NCBI GenBank assembly: GCA_016859345.1
Contig: CM029129.1
Location: forward strand, 17,643,946 to 17,707,945
DNA: 64,000 bases
Direction: 5' to 3'
DNA from: Istiophorus platypterus
Lineage: Eukaryota; Chordata; Actinopteri; Istiophoriformes; Istiophoridae
In this document: positions 25,201 through 36,600 of the stretch, piece after piece
Numbering within the stretch: position 1 is the first letter of the stretch
Layout: the number at the start of each line of letters is the position of its first letter
Notes under the pieces: generated by a model
Told to the model about the DNA's origin: nothing
Databases searched by the model: none
Seen by the model: the letters and a program-made list of their open reading frames with translations, nothing else
Position numbers and translations under genes: made by a program

Positions 25201-26436
25201 TTACCATTGATTTATTTGATACAAACACACAGTTCTCGCCTTATGGAGCCAAGGCAATTTTACATATGTTTTCTGATTATCCACTTTTAATTTCTGTCTC
25301 CTCAGGTAGTGTTGTGTCCGGTGCAGGTGCTTTCGAGGTGGCTGTGGCAGACGCTCTGGTAAAACACAAGCCCAATGTGAAAGGCAGAGCCCAGCTGGGA
25401 GTCCAGGCATTTGCAGATGCTCTCCTAGTCATCCCCAAGGTGAGGGATTTTAATTTTCCCCAGGCTCAATGTTTCCTTACCTGATGTGTTCTAGAGAACT
25501 CTTGCCCCTCTAGTATTAGACAGTTTTCATATTTAAGTATTCATACTTTATCGACCCTTGTTTTTGATTTCAGTTTTGCATCTTCCTTTGTAGGTTTTGG
25601 CCCAGAACTCTGGCTATGACCCACAGGAGACCCTGCTGAAGCTGCAGATGGAGTACAAGGAGTCTGGTCAGCTCGTCGGAGTGGATCTCGGCTCAGGTCA
25701 GAGCCACAGCACACCATTAATAGAAAATTATATTTGTCTTTATGTTTCAAGATGCGTACAAAACATCACATCACAGTAATATGAGACTATTAACCCAGTA
25801 AATTCAAGCTTTAGTTGAGGCAAAAATGTAATGAAGTGCAGAGAACTGGATCTTTTTAACACCCAGCATCAGGTTCAAACTGACTATTTATACATGAGGA
25901 CAAATGAACTAAACAAAATCAGAAATTAGAGCAGAGGGAGAGTAAAAATGTTTATAGTAAAAGCATTTATCTCCCTCCTCATGTCAAAAATGAACATAGC
26001 ACTATATAAGACTAATGCATCCATTAATTGTACTACTTCAAGACTACATGTATGTGTTTTTAGTCTTAGTAATGTATTTTTGTTGTTTTTTTTATGCTGT
26101 TTAAGGTTAAGCTTAATCTTTTTTTTTTTTTTTGGAATGATTCTCTCATATCACAACCTTGTTCACTTATATTCTGTTGTCTTTCAGGGGAACCCATGGT
26201 GGCTGGAGAAGCAGGTGTATGGGACAATTACAGTGTCAAGAAACAGCTGCTCCATTCATGGTGAGATTATGCATTTCAAAACCACACAAGACCAATGGAA
26301 TTGGTCCTGAATCAGTGTCTCCTCATCACGACATCACTTTTTTTCTTTTTTCTACTTTTACAGCACAGTGATCGCCAGCAATATTTTGTTGGTGGATGAG
26401 ATCATGCGAGCCGGAATGTCTTCTCTCAAAGGTTAA
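19220..26436 (+). CDS. cct6a: T-complex protein 1 subunit zeta (CCT6A, TRiC chaperonin)
   Basis: Thirteen coding exons: 19220-19356, 20079-20142, 20381-20515, 20729-20902, 21351-21454, 21583-21853, 22982-23064, 24329-24425, 24540-24687, 25306-25439, 25594-25696, 26188-26260 and 26364-26436. They sum to 1596 bases and 531 residues, exactly the length of the human protein. It is one of eight subunits of the cytosolic chaperonin that folds actin, tubulin and WD proteins using ATP. Group II chaperonin signatures are intact: the N-terminal LGPKGTMKM loop, the nucleotide-binding GDGTTS (from residue 89), the GHAGLVYEHT segment, and GAGAFEVAVA and GVWDNY in the C-terminal equatorial domain. The C-terminus is MSSLKG. 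All introns are GT-AG with consistent phase. Introns 6 and 9 each host an H/ACA snoRNA copy. Confidence 0.98.
20231..20249. repeat. Short (GT)n, cct6a intron 2
   Basis: Nine to ten GT units. Confidence 0.8.
22741..22881 (+). ncRNA. snora15: H/ACA box snoRNA, SNORA15 (ACA15)-type, copy 1
   Basis: This lies in cct6a intron 6. The first hairpin is closed by GCACAG (22747-22752) with CTGTGC (22798-22803) and capped by AAGCC-AGTGT-GGCTT. A hinge with an H box (ACAGTA, fitting ANANNA) follows at 22805-22810. The second hairpin is closed by CTGATC with GATCAG and capped by AGGAG/CTCCT. The 3' box is ATA at 22876-22878, three bases before the inferred end; AUA is a known variant of ACA. Human CCT6A also hosts ACA15, a guide for pseudouridylation of 18S rRNA. 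That host-gene fact is recalled, not searched. The sequence itself shows the full hairpin-hinge-hairpin-tail fold. Confidence 0.75.
25048..25186 (+). ncRNA. snora15: H/ACA box snoRNA, SNORA15-type, copy 2
   Basis: A paralogue of the RNA at 22741-22881, located in cct6a intron 9. The outer stem is the same (GCACAG with CTGTGC at 25103-25108). The apical stem differs as GCT-AATGT-AGC, a compensatory pair change against GCC...GGC in copy 1. The second hairpin is closed by CTGGTC with GATCAG (G-U pairing retained) and capped by AGGAGAG/CTCTCCT. It has a canonical ACA at 25181-25183. The hinge reads ACAGTG, so the H box is slightly off consensus. The internal pockets are almost identical between copies while the loops have diverged. 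Confidence 0.75.
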
Positions 26437-26737
26437 AGGTCAAGTGAAGAAGCCACAGCTGTTTTCATGTTCACGGGGATAGTTTTATCTGACCGTTCAG
26501 TCGACGTGTTCCCGCTCTCAGCACTCTGAAGCACCCCAGTCTGATGGACAGCCTGCTGTAAACGCCGCAGCATCCATCACAGCGTCTGTCAGAAACCATT
26601 GTTATGCTAGTCCTGGGTTTGGTTTGGTTCGTTTTTTTTTTTTTTTTTCATGGATTTGTTCAATGCCTCCCTCCGATTGGTTTATTTATGAGATTTTGTT
26701 AAAAGCACTGACCGCTGCCACTGATCTGTTTCTACCC

Positions 26738-26743
26738 ATTAAA
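26738..26743 (+). terminator. cct6a: cct6a polyadenylation signal
   Basis: ATTAAA about 300 bases after the stop codon, followed by a T-rich downstream element. Confidence 0.55.
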
Positions 26744-27339
26744 GATTCTCTTGGCTCCTGAAAGATGTTTTTGTTTTTCTGTAAAGAATGAATAGTTAAA
26801 AAAAAAAGTGTGGTTTTCTGCTTGCAAGAGTTCATGGGTGTTTGTTTTCTGCTACTTATACTTCACTAAATTTCAAGGCAAAGTATTCAATTTTCTTACT
26901 CCATTGAAAAGTACGCACTGTGGTTTACAGATACAAGAGTTACAATTCAAGCTCATGAAATATCTAGTTACACTAAGGTATCAGTAATAACATTCCAACA
27001 CTAGACATTTTTATAATACTGCCTAAGGAGAATTTTAAAATAATGCACAGTGTGAGTATACAAAATATATCTGGAACGTTCTTTTAGCCTTGTACAGAAT
27101 ATTCTAATATAAAACCTGCACTAGTGTTTGCATTTGCTAAAATGTCAGTCCAGACGAAAAAATACTCGGCTTTTTCAGTGTCATTAAGATTTTTTTTCCA
27201 CATGTACCATGACTATAACTTTGCATAGATTTCAGCGATCCAGCAAATCAAGAGACGGTTTTCTTTTGCTTGAATGTGGTGCAGCTTTGTTCGATAAAGT
27301 TCATGCAGCGAGAAAATACATTTTAAAAAGTTATCGCTC

Positions 27340-27576
27340 GAAGCGGAACCTTCTAGTGTTCGCACGGAACCGGTTTATCGATGCACCATTTTAATTTTAT
27401 TGTTCCGCCCGTGAAATTTGTCCGACAGAAAAGAGATGAGTTTAATCGTCGAGTTCAAGTTTGAGAAGTGTAGCTGATAGTTATCTCTTAAACTCTCATG
27501 TGCAACTTGAAGCCCATATATTTAAATGCGTAATGTTAAATGACTGTTTGCATAATCAGTCTAAAATTTATCAAGA
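27340..27576 (+). promoter_or_regulatory. sumf2: sumf2 proximal promoter / 5' UTR
   Basis: No TATA box. A two-unit heat-shock-element-like GGAACCTTCT lies at 27345-27354 with a weak third unit. The surrounding sequence has isolated CpGs. The regulatory role is inferred from the motif only. Confidence 0.3.
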
Positions 27577-30500
27577 ATGAACGTTAAGATAGTGCCCTGG
27601 ATGTTGGCTTTGTTTTCACTGGCAGTGGCAGGTAAGGACTCACTCCCCTCCATTTCTCAACATACTAAAACCCGAATTATATCATCATTTAATCGACGTG
27701 ATCTAGACAAGCTTCCCCCTGACACACAGCAGATGAGACGCTGAACATACCAGGAGGAAAGATGTTAATGGGAACCACTGCAGCTGATGGGAGAGATGGA
27801 GAGTCGCCCACTAAGGAGGTTGCATTGGGACCTTTCAAAATAGACAAATATCCTGTCACAAATTCCGATTTCAGGTAAGAAAAGGTTAAACTAGACATTA
27901 AGGTGGATCACAAGGTGGATAACAAGTTAAAAGTAGCGTAAGAAAAAGCCACTGACCATTCCTTCATTCCTTCGTTCCCCACAGAGACTTTGTGAGAGCG
28001 CAGAAGTACAAAACCGAAGCTGAGGGTTTCGGCTGGAGCTTTGTGTTTCAAGACTTTGTGTCTGAGGAGCTGAAGAGCAAAGTCACACAGAAAATTGAGG
28101 TACTTGAATGGTTTATGATGTAATCAAAAGATAAGGCTGGAGGAACTGCATAATGTATAGTGCCGACCAAGGACAGTTACACATTTTTGGTTCACAAGGT
28201 CTGTGCTTAAGCACATTCAATTTGAAACAAAAAAAATGATGCTACATTAAAGTACCAGTTCTCCATTTTAATTTTAGTAGGTCTTTTTCAGTATTGGAAG
28301 AATTATGATGGATATATAGCCCTTTCCACAAGCTGCAAACCCTTGGTAAATCTCAAAAACAGAAAGGCAAGGCTGCAGTTCACAAAAAATGAATCACCTA
28401 ATCTCAGACTGATTGAGTTGCATTCCACCTGCTGAAGACCAGGCTGAAGGTAGAGAGACCTACCTTCAGCTGAAGGAGGCTTCAGTAAAGCTCTGTGAGG
28501 GAAAAGGAAAGGAAAGGAAAGATTGTCTGCTGATGTCTGTGGGTCAAAGTCCTCAGGCAGTCAGTGACTACAATGGATTTTCCACAAAATAGTAAATATG
28601 ATGATTTTGTTTGAATTCATGTGTACATGTCAAATTGATATGAACTGCTGCACTTTGGACACTCTGTGTCAAATGGGCTATATTTCCCACAAAGTTCTTT
28701 CTTCACTGATGTAAACCCGTTTAAACCTGGACTATAATTTGTGTTTTTCTTAATGTCAAGAAATCCTGTGAAAAGACCAAAACCAACAACTGATCCTATT
28801 AACACGTATTATCTGTGTATCCAGAGCCTGTGAGAGTATATTCCTCTGTGCCACATAGACCTCCAATGATTTTCAAAACCTATTAAAAACAGGGCCTGAA
28901 TAACCTTAACTTTTAACTCATTGTTTCCCATCCAGTCTGCTCCCTGGTGGCTGCCTATAGAGCGGGTGTTTTGGAGACAGGTGAAGTCCTCAGATTACTA
29001 TTTTTCCAGCATTTTCTTTAATCTTCCATCTTGCCTCCCTTTCCTGCCTTCACCCCTCTGACCCTCTGCTGTTCAGCCTGCAGGACCAGGTTCAGGCATT
29101 CGGGAACGCCTGGACTTCCCGGTGGTTCAGGTTAGCTGGAATGATGCGCAGGCCTTCTGCCGGTGGAAGGGCAAGAGACTGCCTACTGAGGAGGAGTGGG
29201 AGTGGGCAGCACGAGGGGGGCTACAAGGTACATACACTAAAAATTATATATACTTTATGTGCCACCATCATGATAGAGTTTTTTACTTTTTTGACAGTTT
29301 GATTGTATCCACTCTTGACTACCATCCGTTAAAGAGTTAAAGCAATGTTTTATTTTGCATTGATGCTTCTGGTCAATCTGTTCCAGAGACACTGAATTTG
29401 CCTAGAACTACAGTTTAGCCAGTGTTCCAGATACAATACATGAGATTTGTCTTCATGAGTCAAAGAAGAAAGAAGGGAAACTAGTTTTCATGACCACCCA
29501 GCTCAATAATCATTATATAATTTAATTGTTTGCTGTCCTCTTATCTTTTTCCTGTCTCTTGTGTTTCAGGTCGGACGTATCCGTGGGGAAACAAGTTCCA
29601 AGCCAACAGAACCAACCTGTGGCAGGTCAGCCTAATACAGTAACGCATATACAAATTTGGGTGCAAAACTGATTAACCTTTGTGAAAACGATCCTTTTAA
29701 ATCAGACCATCTTACAGTCAAATTTAGGGATGGGTTCTTTTTGCCAGTTTCATTTTGGATCCGGTTCCAAGTTGGTATTCGTTATGATCCATGTTCAACA
29801 AATCCGTAAGGATTCCTTCATTCATGTTTTCATTTTAGTTAGTCTCGTTTGCCCCTCGCTCTTATACTAAAGTCGTCAGCAAAAGAAAAAAAAGGATTAA
29901 TGATGATGAGAGCTGTACCACAGCGCCCCCGTGAGGAGCAAACACTGTTTTCCCTCACAGCGGACCGGACAGGGTGAATGATTTTCAGAGAGAAGTAGCA
30001 GAATATGTGCTGAAAGCTGTAAAAGCCTTCAACACAGCAGACTGACCATGGTTTAGGTTTGATTGTTAGAAACCATAGTTTCTTTTTCAATCACTGTCTA
30101 GCTTGTCTGCTTTGCGGTCCCTAAATTACAATTTAATTTACCTGTTGTGTTGTTACTGGGATTAGAAGCAGTTGGATTCTTAGATAGTAAATTATACCTT
30201 TTGTTACACACAAGTAAGTTGAATTGTTATTTTTTTTTTATTGTGCTGAGTGAAATAAAAATAGTGCATTTTAACAGATCTCCATTCCCATCAAGAAAAA
30301 TGATTCAGAAAAGATGTGTCAAGGGATTTGAAAGAATTTTGATTTGTTAAGTGGATTCAGAACTAGGTTCATATTCAGTATTGAAACTCATCCCTAGTCA
30401 AAATCATATCGATTTTACTTTTTAAATAAGCGACTATAGGTAGATATTGTTGGTATATAGTCATGGCTTCACTTGAAAGCATGTGAAATAAAGAAATATT

Positions 30501-31233
30501 CTTTGTAAAAGTAACTTGTGTTATTTCTGCATACTTTAGGGATCATTTCCAGATGAAGACACTGCAGAGGATGGATACCACGGCATTTCTCCTGTCACAG
30601 CATTTCCTCCTCAGAACAGCTATGGTAACTATCCCTTAGTTAAAGTAAGAAAAGAAGGAAAAAAAAACTTAAACAACATGATAAGAAAGTGCTACATTGT
30701 AATAGAGATGTCTTTAGTTGAAAGCAAAAGACTGAAAAAAGATGTTATAGAAATGTATTAAACCCAAAGAGTCTGCAGTAATATGATAGTTTTGAGAAAC
30801 CTTTAATTTAGTCAAAGGAAAAAAATGTAAAATATGTAAGCCTCTTAAATTCTAAGAACAATGTTGATTCTTCCTGCAGGACTTTATGACATGATGGGAA
30901 ACACATGGGAATGGACATCCACGCCTTTTGCTGGAGCGCGGCAAATGTATGTTCTACGCGGTGCATCCTGGATCGACACAGTGGATGGTTCAGCTAATCA
31001 CAAAGCCCGAATCACAACCAGGTGGGTTATTAAAAAAAAAAACAACAACTGTATTTTAAGACTCTGAGCCCAGAGAGCAATTCTGAAACAGTCAGGACTT
31101 GACTAATGGTTGTGATTCTGTGTCCTGTAGGATGGGCAATACTCCTGACTCTGCCTCTGATAACCTGGGATTCAGGTGCGCTGCCAACATTGAACAGAAA
31201 CAGGGGAAGAAAAAAAACAAAACAGAACTGTAG
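27577..31233 (+). CDS. sumf2: Sulfatase-modifying factor 2 (pFGE)
   Basis: Nine coding exons: 27577-27631, 27733-27874, 27985-28099, 28936-28980, 29077-29227, 29570-29625, 30540-30624, 30880-31021 and 31131-31233. They give 297 residues (human 301). An 18-residue signal peptide (MNVKIVPWMLALFSLAVA) precedes one FGE-sulfatase domain, with landmarks MGTTAADGRDGE, VSWNDAQAFCRWKGKRLPTEEEWEWAARGG, YPWGN, GLYDMMGNTWEW, RGASWIDT and NLGFRCAAN. It is the paralogue of the formylglycine-generating enzyme SUMF1, and is known to bind sulfatases and SUMF1 and to dampen activation. The two catalytic cysteines of SUMF1 (SYCYRYRCAARS) align with SANHKARITTRM, so both are lost. The C-terminus KTEL is a KDEL-like ER retrieval signal. 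Exon 2 has a tandem CAGCAG acceptor. Confidence 0.96.
29717..30404. mobile_element. Non-autonomous hAT-type transposon in sumf2 intron 6
   Basis: A 672-bp unit (29725-30396) begins TAGGGATGGGTT and ends AACTCATCCCTA, inverted repeats matching at 11 of 12 positions. It is flanked by GTCAAATT (29717-29724) and GTCAAAAT (30397-30404), an 8-bp target duplication matching at 7 of 8. Eight-base duplications and TAGGGATGGG-type ends are hallmarks of hAT elements. No transposase ORF is present, so it is a MITE-like derivative. It fills about three quarters of the 914-bp intron. Confidence 0.8.
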
Positions 31234-31526
31234 CAACAACCAGGAAGTCAAGAATTTTAAAGTGAAGGACAACTGTGTTCATTTGAACGTGGTATGAATT
31301 TGATTTAAGTGTTATTAATGCATCAAATGACTTTCATGGCGACAAAAAACAAGAAAAAAGCTAAGGGACCAATGAAGTCTTAATGACCAATTATGACTTG
31401 AATGAAAGATATTGATGACGGGGAGGCATGAGTGTGGGAACAAACTGCTTTTCTCCCGTGGAGAACTTTGATTTAAAAAACACAAATGAATTTGATAAAG
31501 GAGAAAAACAAACATACTAATACATC

Positions 31527-31536
31527 AATAAATAAA
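31527..31536 (+). terminator. sumf2: sumf2 polyadenylation signal
   Basis: Overlapping AATAAATAAA about 295 bases after the stop codon, followed by A- and T-rich sequence. Confidence 0.55.
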
Positions 31537-31539
31537 AAA

Positions 31540-33480
31540 TCTTCCAAAAAAGTCCCTTTTTACTGTTTTTCATAACAGTAGTGAACACCCCAAAATACTC
31601 AAAATCCAAAGCTGATAATTTTACAGGCACGACCAAGGACACTAGTTCAAATATGTCATTGATTTTATTCACTGAATAGATAGAAATAGGACACTGTCAC
31701 TTTAAAGTTGACAAAGAACAAGTAAAAAGCAAAGGGACCAATGGTATCTTTTGCTCCGGATCCAGGGATCTGTCTATTGTAGGGTCTTTTTATGTGACTG
31801 GGGAGTAAATTAGTCCCAGGGTTTAGTGACAGCCTACCCTAATCTTGTCTTTGTCTTTTTGTTTACTTTCTCAACATGTGAAAAGCTTAGTGCTCTGATT
31901 CTGTTAAATACCACAGATAAGACGTCCTATTAAAAGTATGTTTACATATCTAGTACCTGTATAAAGCCAAGCCTTCTCGCTATTCCATCAAAATGATCAA
32001 AAAACTTTTGACCGACACAAGCAGTTCAAAAGAAGTAGAGTAAAATTTGTTAAAAGTGAAACTGAATCCCTTTTTTATGTCATGTTTTTTATATTTACAT
32101 ATAGTAACATCAGAACTGGCAGTTTTGTTCTTATAATACATGCTAAGCTAAGCTAACTAGCTAAAAGCTGTAGCTTCATATAATGTACAGACATGAGAGT
32201 GTTATCGATCTTCTCATCTAACTCTCAGCAGCAGATCAAATAAAGTTGTTTCCCAAAATGTAGAACTAAGTAACTCTAAGTAACTTTGAGTGATAAAATC
32301 TGCCCTTTAATAAAACAAAGAAGGAGAGGCAAGTTTATCAGCAAGGCTAAAAAAATACCTTTACATAACATAAAATGCATCAAGATATAAAAAAACAAAG
32401 GCCAGTATAAAAAGAATAAGATTCTTTGACTAAAATAAAACAGTTTTTTTAGAAGTGAGCTAGAATAGAAAAGCAAACAGGAGACTTAATTGTTTAAATA
32501 TAAACCAACCAGCTTCATAATTTGTTTGGATTAAATCTGTTTTGAATATTCTGAGGGGGAGAAAGGGATAACAATCATATAACCTATATCCACCTCCCTG
32601 AATATCGTCTAATTAAGCAGCACTTACCGCAAAAGGGTGTATGCAAAGTGCTCAGCACAAAAAGTTTCGTACACGACTTTTAGATGAACATGAGAGGGAA
32701 GACACCACACACCACACTACTAATTTAGACTTCACAACTGTTAACCAGTCCCTGCTGCAACAAGACAAAAACCATATTAAAAGTGACATGACAATTTAAA
32801 ACTGGCGGAACATTATGTGGCCCACTGAAATGAGGAGATGAGTAGAAACATCTTGTTAAATTTCCAGTTTAGTAACTGATAATTATGGTGTAGTTCTGTT
32901 GGCTGTAGCCTTCAAATCCACTCAGACCTGCCTGCAAATGATTATTTAAGCCAGCCCTCCGTTATAAAGTAGGATGTGTTAATGTGTAAGTGACTCATCT
33001 CTGATGATGTGTGTTTGTCACCAAAAATTACCCAGCTACAATGAAATGACTATATCTGGTGATTTCCCCAAGGCATTTCAATTCCTAAAAATAAATCGAT
33101 GACTGGCAGTATGGTTTAGACTTTGTACCAAGTTGTTTTTTAATAAGTTACAGCACTGAGAGACAACCTGCCCTTGTCGTATATTTGCCTTTTACACCGA
33201 ATATAAATGATGTTGCCCTTTTTCCGTGGTCTCCACCTCCAGACCTGTCCTCTGTGTGTTTGAGTAGCTTGAAAAAAGGGTAGTTTAAATCTGGTATCAT
33301 GCGTCAAGCCTGAAAACGTGATCGTAAAAAAAAAAAAAGAAAAAAATCAAAAGCCCTCCTCTTTTTGTCACCCGGCAGCTCTGGTATGTTTGCACGTCAT
33401 GTGTTTGTGTAGTCACTTAAAAAAAGGAAGAAGAAAATCCAGACAGACCACATGAAGCCACAGCCTCCGGTGATATCGCA
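31540..33480. other. Intergenic region between sumf2 and the coiled-coil gene
   Basis: AT-rich with no conserved ORF. It contains the teleost repeat at 32141-32268 and A-tracts near 33326-33345. The promoter of the downstream gene presumably lies in the last few hundred bases, but no TATA box or CpG island marks it. Confidence 0.5.
32141..32268 (+). repeat. Teleost 'CAGACATGAGAGTG...TCTTCTCATCTAACTCTC' repeat
   Basis: The stretch has, in order, GCTAAGCTAACTAGC, TGTAGCTTCATAT, GTACAGACATGAGAGTG, ATCGATCTTCTCATCTAACT and TTTCCCAAAATGTAGAACTA. This is one of the most recognisable dispersed repeats in percomorph genomes, and the copy is well preserved. Confidence 0.7.
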
Positions 33481-33677
33481 TCACGTCATGTTGTGTCCTC
33501 AGTGAAGACGCGCACACAGTTCAGGAAAAACGAGTTTGGAGACATTCAGCTTGTCATTCTCCCTCCTCCTTGTTCTTCTGCCGTCCCCTTGCTCTTCCTT
33601 GTTTATATGTAGCCTGACAGTCTCTGCAAATAGTTTGATTGATCCTGTCTCTGCCTGTGACTTCCATCAAGCGGATC

Positions 33678-36600
33678 ATGGACTACTCTCAGCCATTCTC
33701 GGTCCTCAACGAGAGGCTGAGACCTCGAGTCACCACCAGTGAACAGCTCTACTCCTCCCTGAACAGACTGGAGGACAGACAGTTGGGCTCACTCAGGAGC
33801 CGGTCTTCATCCTACAGAACAACTGTCCTGCCGGCAGAACAGTTGGAACCAAAACTGAAAGTCTCTGTGACCGTAGCAGAGCCTGATGGTCCAGAGGAGC
33901 CTGAAGATGATGAAGAAGAGGAGGATTTGGTCTCTGGTTGCCTAGAAGAAGTAAATTGTGCTGATCTGCTGCCCATTAACAGCTCTTGCCTCATCGCGGA
34001 GTTGAATTTAAAAGATGTGGGTGAAGAGGAGCTAGCTGACAAGGACGGCAACTCCTCACAGTCTAAGGAGCAAGACATTACAGGTAAACTGACTGCGGAG
34101 GGGACGGGGGACTCCTCAGTGTCAGCGTCCTTGGTCGGTGAAGGTGGGAGCTCCCTCCGGAGGAGCTACGTTAATGGGACATTACCAGACCTGATCAAGA
34201 GTGGCAGGCCGCTCAGCAGACGCAGGACACTGGGACATGTCTCAGACACGGTAGGATAACCGTCTTTTTAAGGTATGTGTGTGTTTAAAACGAGACTGGG
34301 AAATTGACATTTTTTGAAGGAGATGGTAACAATTGCTTAAGTGGAAGGTGAATCTTTTGACATTGCATGAATTTAGATCCATTCTACTCCAAACAGTCTT
34401 GTCAGACAACAATATAACCTGTTATACAGGGAGGGGACGGTCTCGACTGTCATTCAGAAGTATATTAGGCGTTTATACGAAGTTAAACATGAGGAATTTG
34501 TTCTCTGAACACTTAGAAATCTTCTCCCTTAACATAAAGAGGTATGTTCAAAATGAGCCTGATGCCCTGACGTCTAAGCTCAGTAAACATGAACATCTTT
34601 TATGATTTTTACACAAGAGCACACTATCACCGGATGAAGACAGGACTTAATTTGTGATCGTAAGGGTAGGGATGGAAATAAACATTAGTGGAAAATGTTT
34701 TGTGCTTCATCCTTCTTGTTATCATTTCTCAGTTATGTTGCTTTGTCTTTGAGTGTGTTTCTGTGAATGCATTCATTTGTGCATATCTGCAGTGTTTCCA
34801 AGTGCTGAACAACACCTCAGCAGGTACAACTGGATTTCTTATCCACAGACCTGGCATTTAGATTAGCAGTTTCTATTTACATTGAGTAAAATGTCATGAG
34901 GTTGCAGTTTCTGTGTGTGGGCCTGCAATTATCTGCACAGCAAAAAGTGATAGTGTGCCTCGTTAAAATGCACTGAGGTGATTTTATTGTCTGCAGCTTA
35001 AAGAAGTGCGCAGAGAAGTGGAGCTATCTCGGAAACGAAGTATCAAGCTTAAGGCCCAGGTGGACAAACTGCAGGAGAGCAGAGATGGACCGGGCTGGAG
35101 CCAACACAGAGAGAGGGTAAAGGTCACACACAGTGCTTGTACATCGTGTACATCTGCAGAACTCTGCAGGATTATTATAATTTCATTCTGTTAATATTTA
35201 TCCCAGGTCACAGAGGAGGTCCTGTCCGTTCTGCGGCTGCTGCACCCACTGACAGAGCCCAGAGAGGCCAACCTGCCTGGACCCTCTCACGTGGAAAACT
35301 GCCTGGACGCTGCCCTGGCCCAGCTGCAGGAGGTGGCCCGTAAACTGGCAATCAGCCACACCCAACAGGTGAAAGCAACAGCCACGTGCATTCAAATAAA
35401 TCTACTCCCCCTCATAATTTCCCTGCAGTCTTGGTTTGAGTTGATTTTAGCGGGCAGGTTACTCAGAGGAATGTTTGCTTTGCACATGCTCATGGAACTA
35501 AATTCGGGCAGGAGACAAAGGGAGCGCATTATTTGAATGATATAAATATAAGAATTTTAATTATCAGTTTCTATCCAAAATCTGATTACATTAACTTGAT
35601 CTGAGTAGCTGCCTTATTTAAGATGCTTTCAGCCGCAAATTAAAAAAGACCCATGAATATACTTTTGGCATAGTAACAATGAATTTATTTTTTTAACAGG
35701 TAGTTCAGTACTACCAGATGCCTGAGAGGCATCTGTGTCGTCCTGAAGAAAAATCTTCCCTCACTTGTTTCCCTAAAAAGACCATTCATTTCTCCACCCA
35801 GGTGTCAGAGCTAAGCTATGTGGTCTGGCGACTTTACAAGGGACCGCATCAGTTAATCAGTGATCTGACTCTTTCTGGTATTTTGCTGCATGTTGGGCAG
35901 GAGTTAAGAAAAAGTCACAAGATGTGTGAATGACAGTGAGATTTTGATTTAGAATCCTTGCAAAAAAAGATAAGAGGAAAGGGAAGTCAGTGAGGTCAAA
36001 GGCAGAGAATAACAACTGGCCGCCTCCTCGGCCTGCTTGTGTATATAGGATTTCAAATCTGGAAAAGGAGCAGAGGACAGCGCTATTCTGCAGCAGGCAC
36101 TGCGGGACAGAGATGAAGCCATAGAGAAGTGAGTACGCACACAATCACACTCATCTCTTTATTAGATTTAAGGGGAAAATAGGAAGTTGGAAGACATGAT
36201 CTATTTTGAAGAATGATTCATTCTTTCTTTTCCGCTGTGCAGGAAGAAGGCGATGGAGGCCGAGCTGCTGCGGAGTAAGACGGAGATGATGTTACTGAAC
36301 AACCAGCTGCTGGAGGCTGTACAGAAACGCCTGGAGCTGTCGCTGGAGCTCGAGGCCTGGAAGGTAAACCTGAGTTTAATCTTTAACAGAGATAAAGCGA
36401 AACGTGAATATACCGAAAAGGGAGAGGCTGTGCAAATGCAGAGCTAAACTCTCGTTGAGAACATGCTACTGAGCAAACTAGAGACGATGGAAAAATCCGA
36501 ACATAAGGGACTCAGTCTGAGAAAAGTAGGACACCCACACAGGAAAAAAAACACACACACACATAATTAATGTTGAGTACAGGTTACTTTCAGAACTCAG

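Noticed and set aside
35698..35932. Possible extra exon of the coiled-coil gene (acceptors at about 35700 and 35811)
   Set aside because: No matching donor in phase and the peptide lacks heptads; exons 3 and 4 already join in frame with plausible sequence.
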